This document shows positions 18,169 to 26,467 of a stretch of DNA of 51,786 bases, in pieces. The notes below the pieces were generated by a model that saw only the letters and a list, made by a program, of their open reading frames with translations, did no database searches and was not told where the DNA came from. Origin of the DNA: Sphingomonas asaccharolytica NBRC 15499 (GTDB taxonomy: Bacteria > Pseudomonadota > Alphaproteobacteria > Sphingomonadales > Sphingomonadaceae); NCBI RefSeq assembly GCF_001598355.1, contig NZ_BCYU01000029.1, positions 1 to 51,786 on the forward strand. Reading direction: 5' to 3'. The position numbers were made by a program, and so were the translations under genes. The first letter of the stretch is position 1, and each line of letters starts with the position of its first letter.

Positions 18169-18603
18169 ATGGATGATTCGCGCTTCTCTTCGTTGACCCC
18201 TCGGGAGATCGAATGTTTGAAGGGCGTCGCCCAGCACAAGCGCACCAAGGACATCGCGACCGACCTGCAACTCTCCCCCAAGACGGTCGACGCGTACATC
18301 GCCAATGCGGTGCGAAAGCTCGGTTTCTCCGATCGCGATAGCGCGGTACGAGCGTTGATGAGCAGCAGCGCGATGATAGAGGGTTTTTCCTCATCGGCAA
18401 TTTCCGGCGTTGAGAAGGAGATTTCGACAGCGTCTTCCTCGTGGCTCGGACGGCTACCCTGGCCGTTCCCGACACGAGAAAGGCCGACCAATGACCTGAA
18501 TTATTCTGGGACCATCGCCGCCATCCTGGTCGCGGCATCGCTGATGGTGACGGCAGTGTCTCTCTACATGCTCGCCATCCGCATGCTCACCGAGCGCCTC
18601 TAG
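18169..18603 (+). CDS. LuxR-type HTH regulator with C-terminal membrane anchor
   Basis: This is a 144-residue protein with unusual architecture. A LuxR/GerE DNA-binding domain is at residues 6-65 (LTPREIECLKGVAQHKRTKDI, then LQLSPKTVDAYIANAVRKLG). A ~45-residue polar linker rich in Ser/Pro follows, and then one strongly hydrophobic segment (113-136, SGTIAAILVAASLMVTAVSL) with a short basic/polar tail. There is no receiver or autoinducer domain. The domain would be tethered to the inner membrane, or released by proteolysis or partner binding (inference). It heads a four-gene same-strand cluster. Confidence 0.85.
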   Translation: MDDSRFSSLTPREIECLKGVAQHKRTKDIATDLQLSPKTVDAYIANAVRKLGFSDRDSAVRALMSSSAMIEGFSSSAISGVEKEISTASSSWLGRLPWPFPTRERPTNDLNYSGTIAAILVAASLMVTAVSLYMLAIRMLTERL

Positions 18604-18632
18604 GCGCACATCCCGCATTCGATGTTTGATTG

Positions 18633-18653
18633 GCCGGACCAGCTGGTTCCGGC
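18633..18653. promoter_or_regulatory. Palindrome just upstream of the ribosome-binding site of the 115-residue gene
   Basis: A near-perfect palindrome centred on CCAGCTGG (18639-18646), flanked by CCGGA and TTCCGG, ends right before the GGAGGGGG ribosome-binding site of the next gene. It could be a regulator-binding site between the LuxR-like gene and its neighbour, or an RNA hairpin that controls translation. Confidence 0.4.
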
Positions 18654-18665
18654 GGAGGGGGAATC

Positions 18666-19013
18666 ATGTCTATCGCACTTATACCAACCACCAATCTTGC
18701 GACTGCCCGTAAAATCATGAGGGCGCTTGTGCCCGCCGAGGACGGGATCGACGGCGCGATCGTCGCCAATACCGACCTCATCAGTTCGATCGTCCGCGGT
18801 CGCCAGGAAACGGGGGCGGCGCTCGAGGTCGGGCATGACGCTGCCCGGTCGGCCGTCAACTCGCTGGCCCGTCTGTTCGAGGCGCGCGATGAGGCTCTCA
18901 GATGCCATCAGCTCCTCGCGGTGACGCGAGATGCATTGGGGCTGGATGGATCCGATGTGGGATGCACAATGGGCAAGGTGAGTGGGGCCCGCCGCAAGTC
19001 GAGGGCTGCGTAA
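18666..19013 (+). CDS. Unknown 115-residue soluble protein
   Basis: I do not recognise this protein. It starts at an ATG 6 bases after a strong GGAGGGGG ribosome-binding site. It is predicted all-helical, with no signal peptide or membrane segment, amphipathic stretches around residues 10-25 and 50-80, one cysteine in the body (CHQLL) and one near the C-terminus, and a basic tail (KVSGARRKSRAA). It lies between the membrane-anchored LuxR-type gene (62 bases upstream) and a membrane protein gene (30 bases downstream), all on the plus strand. A cytoplasmic partner of one of them is the simplest guess. Confidence 0.7.
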   Translation: MSIALIPTTNLATARKIMRALVPAEDGIDGAIVANTDLISSIVRGRQETGAALEVGHDAARSAVNSLARLFEARDEALRCHQLLAVTRDALGLDGSDVGCTMGKVSGARRKSRAA

Positions 19014-19043
19014 TTTCGTCGACCGATATAGGGATCAGATCCT

Positions 19044-19520
19044 ATGCAGCTGTACCTCTATATCGGTCTTGTCGTCTACGTCATTGTGTTTCCGAGCCTA
19101 TGCGTATTCGCATGGTTTAGGGGCGGCGCGACCGAGCGACGGGTGGCAACCTCTTATATGGTTGCCGCCATCGCCTCGATTTTCGCCGACCTGTTCGGAC
19201 ACCATTGGCATGGACCCAATTGGGGCGTGATCGTCGTCGACGTCATATTCCTGGTCGTCCTCGTCGTGATCGCACGCCAAAGCACAAGGTTCTGGCCGCT
19301 ATGGGCAGCAGCATCTCAATTGGGGGGGTGTCTCGCGCACTTTCCCGCAATCATGAATCCGGCATTTCCCAAGGAGCTCTACGTCAGCACGCAACCCTAT
19401 TGGGCGCTGCCACTGCTGGTGAGCCTGCTGATCGGAGTGATTTCCGCGCATCGGCAGCGTCGAGTGTGGGAGAAATCGGGTGGCACGAATGCCGGGCCTC
19501 GCCCGCCGATAACAACCTGA
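19044..19520 (+). CDS. Unknown four-helix membrane protein
   Basis: This is a 158-residue protein with about four to five hydrophobic segments (residues ~3-25, 37-52, 60-80, 86-105 and 118-140). A histidine-rich loop, FGHHWHGPNWG, between segments 2 and 3 could bind metal or haem. The C-terminal tail is short and basic. I recognise no family. The 3' end overlaps the start of the MarR-like gene, which suggests translational coupling. Confidence 0.75.
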   Translation: MQLYLYIGLVVYVIVFPSLCVFAWFRGGATERRVATSYMVAAIASIFADLFGHHWHGPNWGVIVVDVIFLVVLVVIARQSTRFWPLWAAASQLGGCLAHFPAIMNPAFPKELYVSTQPYWALPLLVSLLIGVISAHRQRRVWEKSGGTNAGPRPPITT

Positions 19521-19873
19521 TCGCCTACGCCAAATTCCTGCTCAAGACGGCGGGGCGACGGACGAAGGTGGCCTCGGACCTCCGCCTGGTCAGCGCGCAA
19601 TGGAGTATCCTGCTCGACCTGTTCATCTCCGCGTTCGAGCGGCGGGCGGTGCCGACCGGCGATGCCTGTCTCGCCAGCTCCGCGCCACATTCGACCGCGC
19701 TGCGTCACCTCATCTTCCTGATGGACGCGGGTTATGTCACCCGGGTGCCGGACCCGGACGATGCGCGCCGTACGCTGGTCGGATTGACGTCCAAAGGCGT
19801 GGAGCTCGTCGGCGGTTGCCTGCAAGCGGAATTCGATGCGCTGAAGGCGGCCCTGGGGGGACGGATCGATTGA
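19466..19873 (+). CDS. MarR-like winged-helix protein
   Basis: The supported part is ~135 residues: an N-terminal helix, SAQWSILLDLFISAFE, a recognition helix region (HSTALRHLIFLMDAGYVTRV) and the MarR wing PDPDDARRTLVGLTSKG. The start is uncertain. I propose a GTG at 19466, inside the end of the membrane-protein gene (55-base overlap), but no ribosome-binding site decides it and the open frame continues upstream. It is the last gene of the LuxR cluster and ends 26 bases before the convergent outer-membrane factor gene. Confidence 0.7.
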   Translation: MGEIGWHECRASPADNNLIAYAKFLLKTAGRRTKVASDLRLVSAQWSILLDLFISAFERRAVPTGDACLASSAPHSTALRHLIFLMDAGYVTRVPDPDDARRTLVGLTSKGVELVGGCLQAEFDALKAALGGRID

Positions 19874-19899
19874 ACAGCCTCGGGAGGACGGCCGGTCGC

Positions 19900-21462
19900 T
19901 TACGACCAGCCGCCCGCCAGCGCGCGGAACACGTCGATCTGAGCATCGGCGATCCGGGCGTCCTGCTCGGCCAGTGTCGCCTCAGTTTCGGCATAGGTGC
20001 GCTCGGCGTCGAGCCAGGTGAGCGAATCGACGGCCCCTTCGCGCTGTTGCGCACGCGTGATCGCCGCGGCACGTGCCGCTTCATCGCGCGCCGCCTTGAG
20101 CGCGGTTCGGCGGTCGAGCGCGCGGGCGTAGCTGTTCAGCGCGGTCTCGGTCTCTTCGAGCGCGCGCAACACGGTGCCATCGAAGGTTGCGAGGGATGCC
20201 TGGGTATCGGCCTTGGCGGCGGCGATCTTGGCGCGCGCGCCTTCCTGGTTGGGAAAGGCCCAGTTGATCAACGGACCGAGCAGCCAGCGCAACGGCCCTC
20301 CGCCGAACACGTCACCGATATTCGGACCGGTCGAACCGATCGAGCCGCCCAGGCTGATATGCGGATAAAGATCGGCAGTCGCGACCCCGATCCGCGCGGT
20401 GTCGGCCGCGAGCCGGCGGTCGGCGGCGAGGACGTCGGGACGGCGTTTTAGCAGCGCGGCGCCGTCGCCGACCGGAATCGGCTGGGTGATTTCGAGCCCG
20501 ACGACGCGCTCTCCGGCCGCGGCGGGAAGGTCGGCGGGCGGCCGACCGGTCAAGGTCGCGAGGCGGAACAAGGCGGCCTGGCGATCGGCCTCGAGCGCCG
20601 GAATGTCGGCCGCGCGCTGTTGGCGCAGCGTGGCGATGCGCGAGACGTCGAGTTGCGTCGCGAGGCCAGCCTCGTGCCGCCGCTGGGTGAGCAGCAGTGA
20701 TTTGTCGAGCAGATCGACGATCTGGTTGGCGACCTTGAGGCGGGCGGCGCCCGACGCCGCATCGGCATAAGCGCGCGTGGTGTCGGCGACGACCGCGAGG
20801 CGGACAGCATCGGTATCGGCCGCGGCGGCGGCTTCGTCACCGCGTGCCGCCTCGATTCCGCGCTTGACGCGACCGAACAGATCGACCTCGTACGACACCG
20901 ACAGGCCGGTATCGATCGACCAATCCTCGCGCGGGCTGCCCGGCGCGCGCTGGCCCTCGGGCAGACGGCCATAGGTCGCGCCGGCATTGAGCCCGGTCGA
21001 CGGCAGCCGGTCGCTGCGCGCGCCGCGCAACGAAGCACGGGCGCGTTCGAGATTCGCGACCGCGACGCGGATGTCGGTGTTCGACTTGAGCGCGTCGGCG
21101 ATCAGCCCGTCGAGGACGGGGTCCTGATAGAGCCGCCACCAGTTGGACGCCGCCGGATCGTTGCTGAGCGCGGGGGAGTTGGCCGAGACGAACTGACCGG
21201 CCGCGGTCGGCGGGGTGATCGGGGCGACATAGTTCGGGCCTACCGCGCAGGCCGCGAGGGCGAGGGCGGAGGCGGCGAGGGAAAGCAGGCGGAGCTGGGA
21301 GAGGAATGAAGAAGCACGCTGTCCAATCGGCTTCCTACCCCTCTCCCAACCTTCGCTCGGCGCGCCGACTGCGTTGGCTTGCCAAGCTGCGGTACCCCTC
21401 TCCCCTCCAGAGGGGAGAGGGAGTGAGTTCACATCAAACGAACGCATCGAATTGCTCCTCAT
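19900..21462 (-). CDS. RND efflux outer-membrane factor (NodT/OprM family lipoprotein)
   Basis: This 520-residue TolC-like channel completes the tripartite pump encoded upstream. The lipobox LALAAC puts the lipidated Cys at residue 72, followed by AVGPNYVAP as in NodT-family proteins, then two coiled-coil/barrel repeats with LLKRRPDVLAADRRL in the second. The start ATG at 21462 shares ATGA with the pump stop. There is no in-frame ATG or GTG between residue 11 and the signal peptide, so the chain begins with ~50 residues before the hydrophobic core. Much of that stretch is encoded by a palindromic repeat (21338-21421), an odd n-region for a lipoprotein signal. Confidence 0.9.
   Translation of the reverse strand: MRSNSMRSFDVNSLPLPSGGERGTAAWQANAVGAPSEGWERGRKPIGQRASSFLSQLRLLSLAASALALAACAVGPNYVAPITPPTAAGQFVSANSPALSNDPAASNWWRLYQDPVLDGLIADALKSNTDIRVAVANLERARASLRGARSDRLPSTGLNAGATYGRLPEGQRAPGSPREDWSIDTGLSVSYEVDLFGRVKRGIEAARGDEAAAAADTDAVRLAVVADTTRAYADAASGAARLKVANQIVDLLDKSLLLTQRRHEAGLATQLDVSRIATLRQQRAADIPALEADRQAALFRLATLTGRPPADLPAAAGERVVGLEITQPIPVGDGAALLKRRPDVLAADRRLAADTARIGVATADLYPHISLGGSIGSTGPNIGDVFGGGPLRWLLGPLINWAFPNQEGARAKIAAAKADTQASLATFDGTVLRALEETETALNSYARALDRRTALKAARDEAARAAAITRAQQREGAVDSLTWLDAERTYAETEATLAEQDARIADAQIDVFRALAGGWS
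21338..21421. repeat. Palindromic repeat inside the coding start of the outer-membrane factor
   Basis: The 12-base sequence TACCCCTCTCCC occurs twice (21336-21347 and 21393-21404), 57 bases apart and so in phase. The second copy begins a perfect 26-base palindrome, CCCTCTCCCCTC-CA-GAGGGGAGAGGG (21396-21421). It resembles the palindromes at 43-63 and 50073-50092. In the protein the two copies give the short related stretches GGERG and WERG. Confidence 0.7.
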
Positions 21463-24400
21463 TCGGCCGGCTGCAGCGAACCGGACAGGTCCGGACCGGC
21501 GGCAGGCCGCTTGCCGCGCGCGCGGGCGATGCGATCGCCCAAGGCGCGGCAGACGACGTAGAAAGTGGGGGTGAACAGCAGGCCAAAGGCAGTGACACCG
21601 ATCATCCCGAAGAACACCGCGGTGCCCAGCGCCTGGCGGAGCTCCGACCCCGCGCCGCTCGCGATCAGCAAGGGAACGGTACCCAGGATGAAGGCGAAGC
21701 TGGTCATCAGAATCGGCCGCAAGCGGGTCTGCGCCGCCTGGATCGCGGCACGCGCCGGGCTCAAGTCTTCCTGCTCCTCGCCCTGTTTGGCGAATTCGAC
21801 GATCAGGATCGCGTTCTTCGCTGCCAGCGCGATCAGGACGACGAGGCCGATCTGGGTCAGGACGTTATTGTCCATTCCCCTCAGGTTCACGCCGACCATC
21901 GCGGCGAGCAGGCACATCGGTACGATCAGGATGATCGACAGCGGCAGGACGAGGCTTTCGTACTGTGCCGCCAGCACCAGGAAGACGAACACCACGGCGA
22001 GCGCGAAGACCACACCGGCGGTGCTGCCCGCCGCCTTTTGCTGATAGGCGATGCCGGTCCACTCGGTGCCGTAATCCGCGGGGAGGTTATCGGCGGCGAG
22101 CTTCTCGAAGGTCTTGAGCGACTGACCCGACGAATAGCCCGGAGCAGTATCGCCATCGACCTCGACCGCAGGGAACAGATTATAGCGCACGACGCGATAC
22201 GGTCCGGTGCGGTCGCTGAAATTGGCGACCGAGCCGATCGGTACCATCTCGCCCGAGTTCGAGCGGGTCTTGAGGTTGGCGATATCGGCGACGGTCGCGC
22301 GGAACGGGGCATCGGCCTGCGCGGTGACGTGATAGGTCCGTCCCAACAGGTTGAAGTCATTCACATAGGCCGAGCCGAGATAGACGTTGAGCGCTTCGAA
22401 CACGCGCTCCGGTGGCACGCCGATCAGATCGGCCTTGGCGCGATCGATATCGGCGAAGACGCGCGGCGTGCTGGTGTCGAAGAAGGTATAGACCTGGTTC
22501 AACCCCGGCGTCTGGTTGGCCTTCCCGATCAGGCCGTAAGACTTGGCGGCAAGGTCGGCATAGCCATGCCCGCCACGATCCTCGACCATCAGGCGATAGC
22601 CACCGGCCGAGCCGATCCCCTGGATCAGGGGCGGCGGCACGATCAACAGCCGTGCTTCGTTGATGTCGGCGGTCGCCTTGCGCGCTTCGCCCATGATGCT
22701 GGCGAGCGTGACGCCGAGTTTCTCGCGATCCTCGAACGACTTGAGCGGGATGTACGCCGCGGCCGAATTGGGCGCGAGGGTCTGTGACGGTCCGTCGAAC
22801 CCGGCGAGCATCACCGCTCCCTTGACGCCCTTCAGCGGCAGGATGCGGTTGGCAACCTTGCGCATCACCGCGTCGGTGCGCTCGACCGAGGCGCCGGGCG
22901 GCAGCGAGATGACGGTCAGGAAATAGCCCTGATCCTGCGCCGGGATGAAGCCGGTCGGCGTCGCGTAGAACAAAGCGGCGGTAGCGGCGATCAGCCCGGC
23001 ATAGATAGTCATCATCCGCTTCGGCTTGGCGACCAGCCGCGCGGTAAGCCGCGCATAGCCGTTGCTCATCCGCTCGAAGCCGCGGTTGAAGCGATCGCCC
23101 GCCGCCAGCACGAGCTGGTGCAGGCGGCCACCGGTCTTTTCCTCGGCACGCGGGCGCAGCAGCAAGGCGGCGAGCGCGGGCGACAAAGTCAGCGACAGCA
23201 GCAGCGAGATGATCGTCGCGGTGGTGATGGTCACCGCGAATTGCTGGTAGAACGCCCCCGACAGACCCGTCAGGAACAGGGTCGGCACGAACACCGCGCA
23301 AAGCACCAGCACGATCGCGACCAGCGCCGCGGACACTTCGTCCATCGAGGTACGCGCCGCCTCCAGCGGGCTCAGCCCGTGTTCGAGGTTGCGCTCGACA
23401 TTCTCGACCACGACGATTGCGTCGTCGACGACGATGCCGATTGCCAGCACCAGGCCGAACAGCGACAGGTTGTTGAGCGAATAGCCAAGCCCGGCAAGCA
23501 CGGCGAAGGTGCCGATCAGCGAGACCGGGATCGCCACCACCGGGATGATCGCGGCGCGCCATTTCTGCAGGAACACGACGATCACCAGCACGACGAGCAC
23601 GATCGCTTCGAGCAAGGTGTGCATCACGGCGGTGACCGATTGCTGGATGAAGTCGGTCGGGTTCCAGATGACGCTATAGGCAAGGCCCTTGGGGAATTTC
23701 AGCGCCATCGCGTCCATTTCCGCCTTCACCTTCTCGGCGGCGGCGAGCGCGTTCGACCCGGGTCGCTGGAAGATGCCCAGGACCACGGTCGGCTTACCCG
23801 ACAGATAAGTGTTGGAATTGTAATCCGCGGCGCCGAGCTCGACCCGGGCGACGTCGGACACCCGGACCTGGCGGCCGTCGGGATCCGAGCGGACAACGAC
23901 ATTGGCGAATTGCGCCGGGTCGGTCAGCCGGCCTTGCGTCTCGACATTGAACTGGAAGGCATTGCCCTGGGCGTAAGGCGGCTGGCCGAGCGAGCCGGCC
24001 GCGACCTGGACATTCTGTGCGCGGAGCGCCTGGACGATTTCGCCGGCGGTCAGGTTGAGGGCGGCGGCGCGGTTGGGGTCGATCCAGACGCGCATGGCAT
24101 AATCGCGGCTGCCGAACAGCCGGACGTCGCCGACGCCGTCGATCCGGCTCAGCCGGTCGCGGACCTGAGTCAGCGCGTAATTGGAGAGGTAGCCGCGATC
24201 GAGCGAATTGTCGGGCGAGACCAGGTTCACCACCATCAGGAAGTCGGGCGAGGTCTTGCGCGTGACGACGCCGAGGCGCTGCACTTCCTCGGGCAGGCGC
24301 GGTACGGCGATCGCGACGCGGTTCTGCACCAGCACCTGAGCGGCATCGAGATTGGTGCCGATCTTGAAGGTGACGGTGATGGTGACATTGCCGTCGCCGG

Positions 24401-24653
24401 TCGATTGGCTCGACTGGTACAGCATGTTGTCGACACCGTTGATCTCCTGCTCGATCGGCGCGGCGACTGTCTCGGCGACTGTCTCGGCCGAGGCGCCGGG
24501 ATAGGACGCGCTGACGGTGACGGTCGGCGGGACGATGTCGGGATATTGCGACACCGGCAGACTGATCCAGGCGATCGCGCCGACGATGGTGATGATCACC
24601 GCGATGACCGCGGCGAAGATCGGGCGCGTGATGAAGAAGCGCGACAGGCGCAT
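21459..24653 (-). CDS. RND efflux pump permease, HAE1 family
   Basis: This is a 1064-residue inner-membrane proton-driven multidrug exporter of the AcrB/MexB type. It shows the N-terminal helix MRLSRFFITRPIFAAVIAV, large periplasmic loops, the motif IVVDDAIVVVENVERN in TM4 with the proton-relay aspartates, and a second set of six helices with AAKNAILIVEFAKQ. The frame is open upstream, but MRLSRFFITRP at 24653 is the family start. It follows the adaptor after a 129-base gap that holds a repeat and is coupled to the outer-membrane factor by ATGA. Confidence 0.97.
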   Translation of the reverse strand: MRLSRFFITRPIFAAVIAVIITIVGAIAWISLPVSQYPDIVPPTVTVSASYPGASAETVAETVAAPIEQEINGVDNMLYQSSQSTGDGNVTITVTFKIGTNLDAAQVLVQNRVAIAVPRLPEEVQRLGVVTRKTSPDFLMVVNLVSPDNSLDRGYLSNYALTQVRDRLSRIDGVGDVRLFGSRDYAMRVWIDPNRAAALNLTAGEIVQALRAQNVQVAAGSLGQPPYAQGNAFQFNVETQGRLTDPAQFANVVVRSDPDGRQVRVSDVARVELGAADYNSNTYLSGKPTVVLGIFQRPGSNALAAAEKVKAEMDAMALKFPKGLAYSVIWNPTDFIQQSVTAVMHTLLEAIVLVVLVIVVFLQKWRAAIIPVVAIPVSLIGTFAVLAGLGYSLNNLSLFGLVLAIGIVVDDAIVVVENVERNLEHGLSPLEAARTSMDEVSAALVAIVLVLCAVFVPTLFLTGLSGAFYQQFAVTITTATIISLLLSLTLSPALAALLLRPRAEEKTGGRLHQLVLAAGDRFNRGFERMSNGYARLTARLVAKPKRMMTIYAGLIAATAALFYATPTGFIPAQDQGYFLTVISLPPGASVERTDAVMRKVANRILPLKGVKGAVMLAGFDGPSQTLAPNSAAAYIPLKSFEDREKLGVTLASIMGEARKATADINEARLLIVPPPLIQGIGSAGGYRLMVEDRGGHGYADLAAKSYGLIGKANQTPGLNQVYTFFDTSTPRVFADIDRAKADLIGVPPERVFEALNVYLGSAYVNDFNLLGRTYHVTAQADAPFRATVADIANLKTRSNSGEMVPIGSVANFSDRTGPYRVVRYNLFPAVEVDGDTAPGYSSGQSLKTFEKLAADNLPADYGTEWTGIAYQQKAAGSTAGVVFALAVVFVFLVLAAQYESLVLPLSIILIVPMCLLAAMVGVNLRGMDNNVLTQIGLVVLIALAAKNAILIVEFAKQGEEQEDLSPARAAIQAAQTRLRPILMTSFAFILGTVPLLIASGAGSELRQALGTAVFFGMIGVTAFGLLFTPTFYVVCRALGDRIARARGKRPAAGPDLSGSLQPAE

Positions 24654-24699
24654 GATTCCTGTTCCTCGAAGAGAGAGGCGAAAATTCCGGATGTCTCCT

Positions 24700-24770
24700 C
24701 CCTCGTTCGTGCGGAGCCAGCGAAGCACGAGCCGGCTCGGCGCCCGTCGATACGCTCGGGCGAACGAGGG
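24700..24770. repeat. Intergenic inverted repeat between adaptor and pump genes
   Basis: Perfect 10-bp inverted ends, CCCTCGTTCG (24700-24709) and CGAACGAGGG (24761-24770), enclose an inner pair TTCGTGC...GCACGA. The overall look is that of a dispersed intergenic repeat. It lies within the RND operon transcript and could adjust the ratio of adaptor to pump by folding or processing. Confidence 0.6.
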
Positions 24771-24782
24771 AAGAGTGGAGAC

Positions 24783-26048
24783 TTACTGGGCGAGCGTGGC
24801 CTGACCCGCGGGCGGTGCCGCGAGTGAGGGTGCGGTGGCAGCGGGCGCGACCGGTGCGATCTTGCCGGCGAGCGTCTGCACCTTGGTCCCCGGCTGCGCC
24901 ATTTGCGTGCCGACGATCACCACGCGGTCGTTCGTCGCAAGCCCGCCGCGGATGACGCGGAGGCCGTCGACCACCGGGCCGAGCTGGACTGGCTTGGCGG
25001 CGACGCTACCGTCCTTGGCGACGACCAAGACGGTCTTGCGCGCCTGGTCGGTGACGATCGCGGTGTCCGGCACCATCAGCGCGCGGCTGCGGCCGCCGGT
25101 CGCCAGGCGCATGTTGCCGAACATGCCGGGTGTCAGGAACAGGTTCGGGTTGTCGAGCACGGCACGGCCGCGGATCGTTCCCGACTTCATGTCGAGCCCA
25201 TTATCGGTGAAGTCGAGCCTGCCCTTCCAACGATAATCGCTCTCGTCCTGCAACTTGACCTCGATCGGCGACGCGGTACCGGCACCGGCGCGCTTGGCCT
25301 TGAGGAACAGCGCTTCCGATCCGTCGAAGCTGAAATAGATCGGGTCGAGCGCATTGATCGTGGTGAGCAAGGTAGCGTTGCCGCCTTCGCCCGCCGCGAC
25401 AAGATTGCCGGCATCGATCTTGCGGTCGGAGATTCGGCCTGAGATCGGCGCACGGACGACGGTGAACTCGACATCGAGCGCACGGGCGCGGACGCGGGCC
25501 TGGGCGGCAGCGACCGCGGCTGTCGTCGCCTGGACGCGGGCACGCAGGCGATCGATTTCGCTCTTCGACACGCCATCGACGTCGACCAGGCGCGAGGCGC
25601 GGTCGTAATCGGCGCGGGCGAGGGCAAGATCACTGGTCGCGGTGGCAATGCCGGCGCGTGCCTCCGCCAACGCGGCGGCATAGGGACGCGGGTCGATGGT
25701 GAAGAGCGGCTGACCCGCGCGAACGATCTGGCCATCGGTGAAGTGGATCGCGGTCACCGCGCCCGAGACGCGCGGACGCACCTCGACCGAACGGCTCGGT
25801 TCGAACCGGCCGACATAATCGTCCCATTCGGTGACGTCGCGTTCGAGCGGGTTGGCAACGGTGACGGTCGGCGGCGGTGGCGCGGCCATCGCCGGCGCCG
25901 AGCGATGGACCAGGCCGTAGCCGGCGGCGAGCAAAGCGACGGGAGCAGTGACCCAGGCGGCGCGCTGCCACAGCTGGCGGCGAGCCGGCGCGCTACCCTC
26001 GAGCGGATGCGCGGTGGCGTCTTCGTTGATCGGGGTGATCATGTTCAT
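24783..26048 (-). CDS. RND efflux periplasmic adaptor (membrane fusion protein)
   Basis: This 421-residue AcrA/MexA-type adaptor links pump and outer-membrane channel. A cytoplasmic N-terminus and one membrane anchor (WVTAPVALLAAGYGLV) precede the lipoyl half motif VRPRVSGAVTAIHFTDGQIVRAG, an alpha-helical hairpin (LAEARAGIATATSDLALARADYDRA onward), the second lipoyl half (VRAPISGRISDRKIDAGNLV) and beta-barrel/membrane-proximal domains. It ends in a Pro/Ala-rich tail. The start at 26048 (MNMITPINED) overlaps the stop of the preceding gene by ATGA. Confidence 0.95.
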   Translation of the reverse strand: MNMITPINEDATAHPLEGSAPARRQLWQRAAWVTAPVALLAAGYGLVHRSAPAMAAPPPPTVTVANPLERDVTEWDDYVGRFEPSRSVEVRPRVSGAVTAIHFTDGQIVRAGQPLFTIDPRPYAAALAEARAGIATATSDLALARADYDRASRLVDVDGVSKSEIDRLRARVQATTAAVAAAQARVRARALDVEFTVVRAPISGRISDRKIDAGNLVAAGEGGNATLLTTINALDPIYFSFDGSEALFLKAKRAGAGTASPIEVKLQDESDYRWKGRLDFTDNGLDMKSGTIRGRAVLDNPNLFLTPGMFGNMRLATGGRSRALMVPDTAIVTDQARKTVLVVAKDGSVAAKPVQLGPVVDGLRVIRGGLATNDRVVIVGTQMAQPGTKVQTLAGKIAPVAPAATAPSLAAPPAGQATLAQ

Positions 26049-26446
26049 CGGCGGAAGCTCCGGGGAAGATTGGTGCGGATCGCGTTGATCCGGAAGAGCA
26101 GGGCCTCGTACTGGTCGAGCGTGAAGCCGGCGGCGAGGAAGGCGCGGACTTCGGCGGGCGCGACGGAGAAGCCGCGATACCAGCTCAGTACGGCGATGCG
26201 GCGCAACGCCTCGAGCCGCGGATCGGACAAGGCCGTCTTGACCACGCCGCCGAATGCCCAGCGGAAGGCCCGAGTGAGCGCGCCGGGACGATGGATCGAC
26301 GACAGCCGATCGCGTTGCGCGAGATTGACGACCTGCCATTCGAGCGCGGAAAAATCGGCTGGCTTCGGCGTGAAGCTGCGGGGTGCCACGGGGGACCGAT
26401 CGAGCAGCGCGCCGCCGCCGGCGGGGGCGAATTCGAGATAGGCCAT
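26045..26446 (-). CDS. Unknown 133-residue protein, first gene of the RND operon
   Basis: I do not recognise a family. It has a strong ribosome-binding site (AAGGAGG, 7 bases before the ATG at 26446) and its stop overlaps the adaptor start by ATGA, so it is translated in tight coupling with the pump. It is cytoplasmic by sequence, with no signal peptide. The middle is helical and hydrophobic/aromatic (LTRAFRWAFGGVV), and the C-terminal ~70 residues, with RRIAVLSWYRGFSVAPAEVR and FLAAGFTLDQYEALLFRIN, are helical and rich in Arg/Leu. The C-terminus is basic. A regulatory or assembly role for the pump is inferred from context only. Confidence 0.8.
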   Translation of the reverse strand: MAYLEFAPAGGGALLDRSPVAPRSFTPKPADFSALEWQVVNLAQRDRLSSIHRPGALTRAFRWAFGGVVKTALSDPRLEALRRIAVLSWYRGFSVAPAEVRAFLAAGFTLDQYEALLFRINAIRTNLPRSFRR

Positions 26447-26467
26447 GGCGTGTCCTCCTTGTTGTTG

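Noticed and set aside
21338..24770. Mobile element insertion in the RND operon
   Set aside because: Only short palindromic repeats are present; no transposase, no terminal repeats of an IS and no target duplication beyond the 12-base internal repeat.
23118..24827. A 569-codon open frame opposite the RND pump gene
   Set aside because: It has composition His/Asp/Arg-rich without motifs; the pump on the minus strand is unmistakable.
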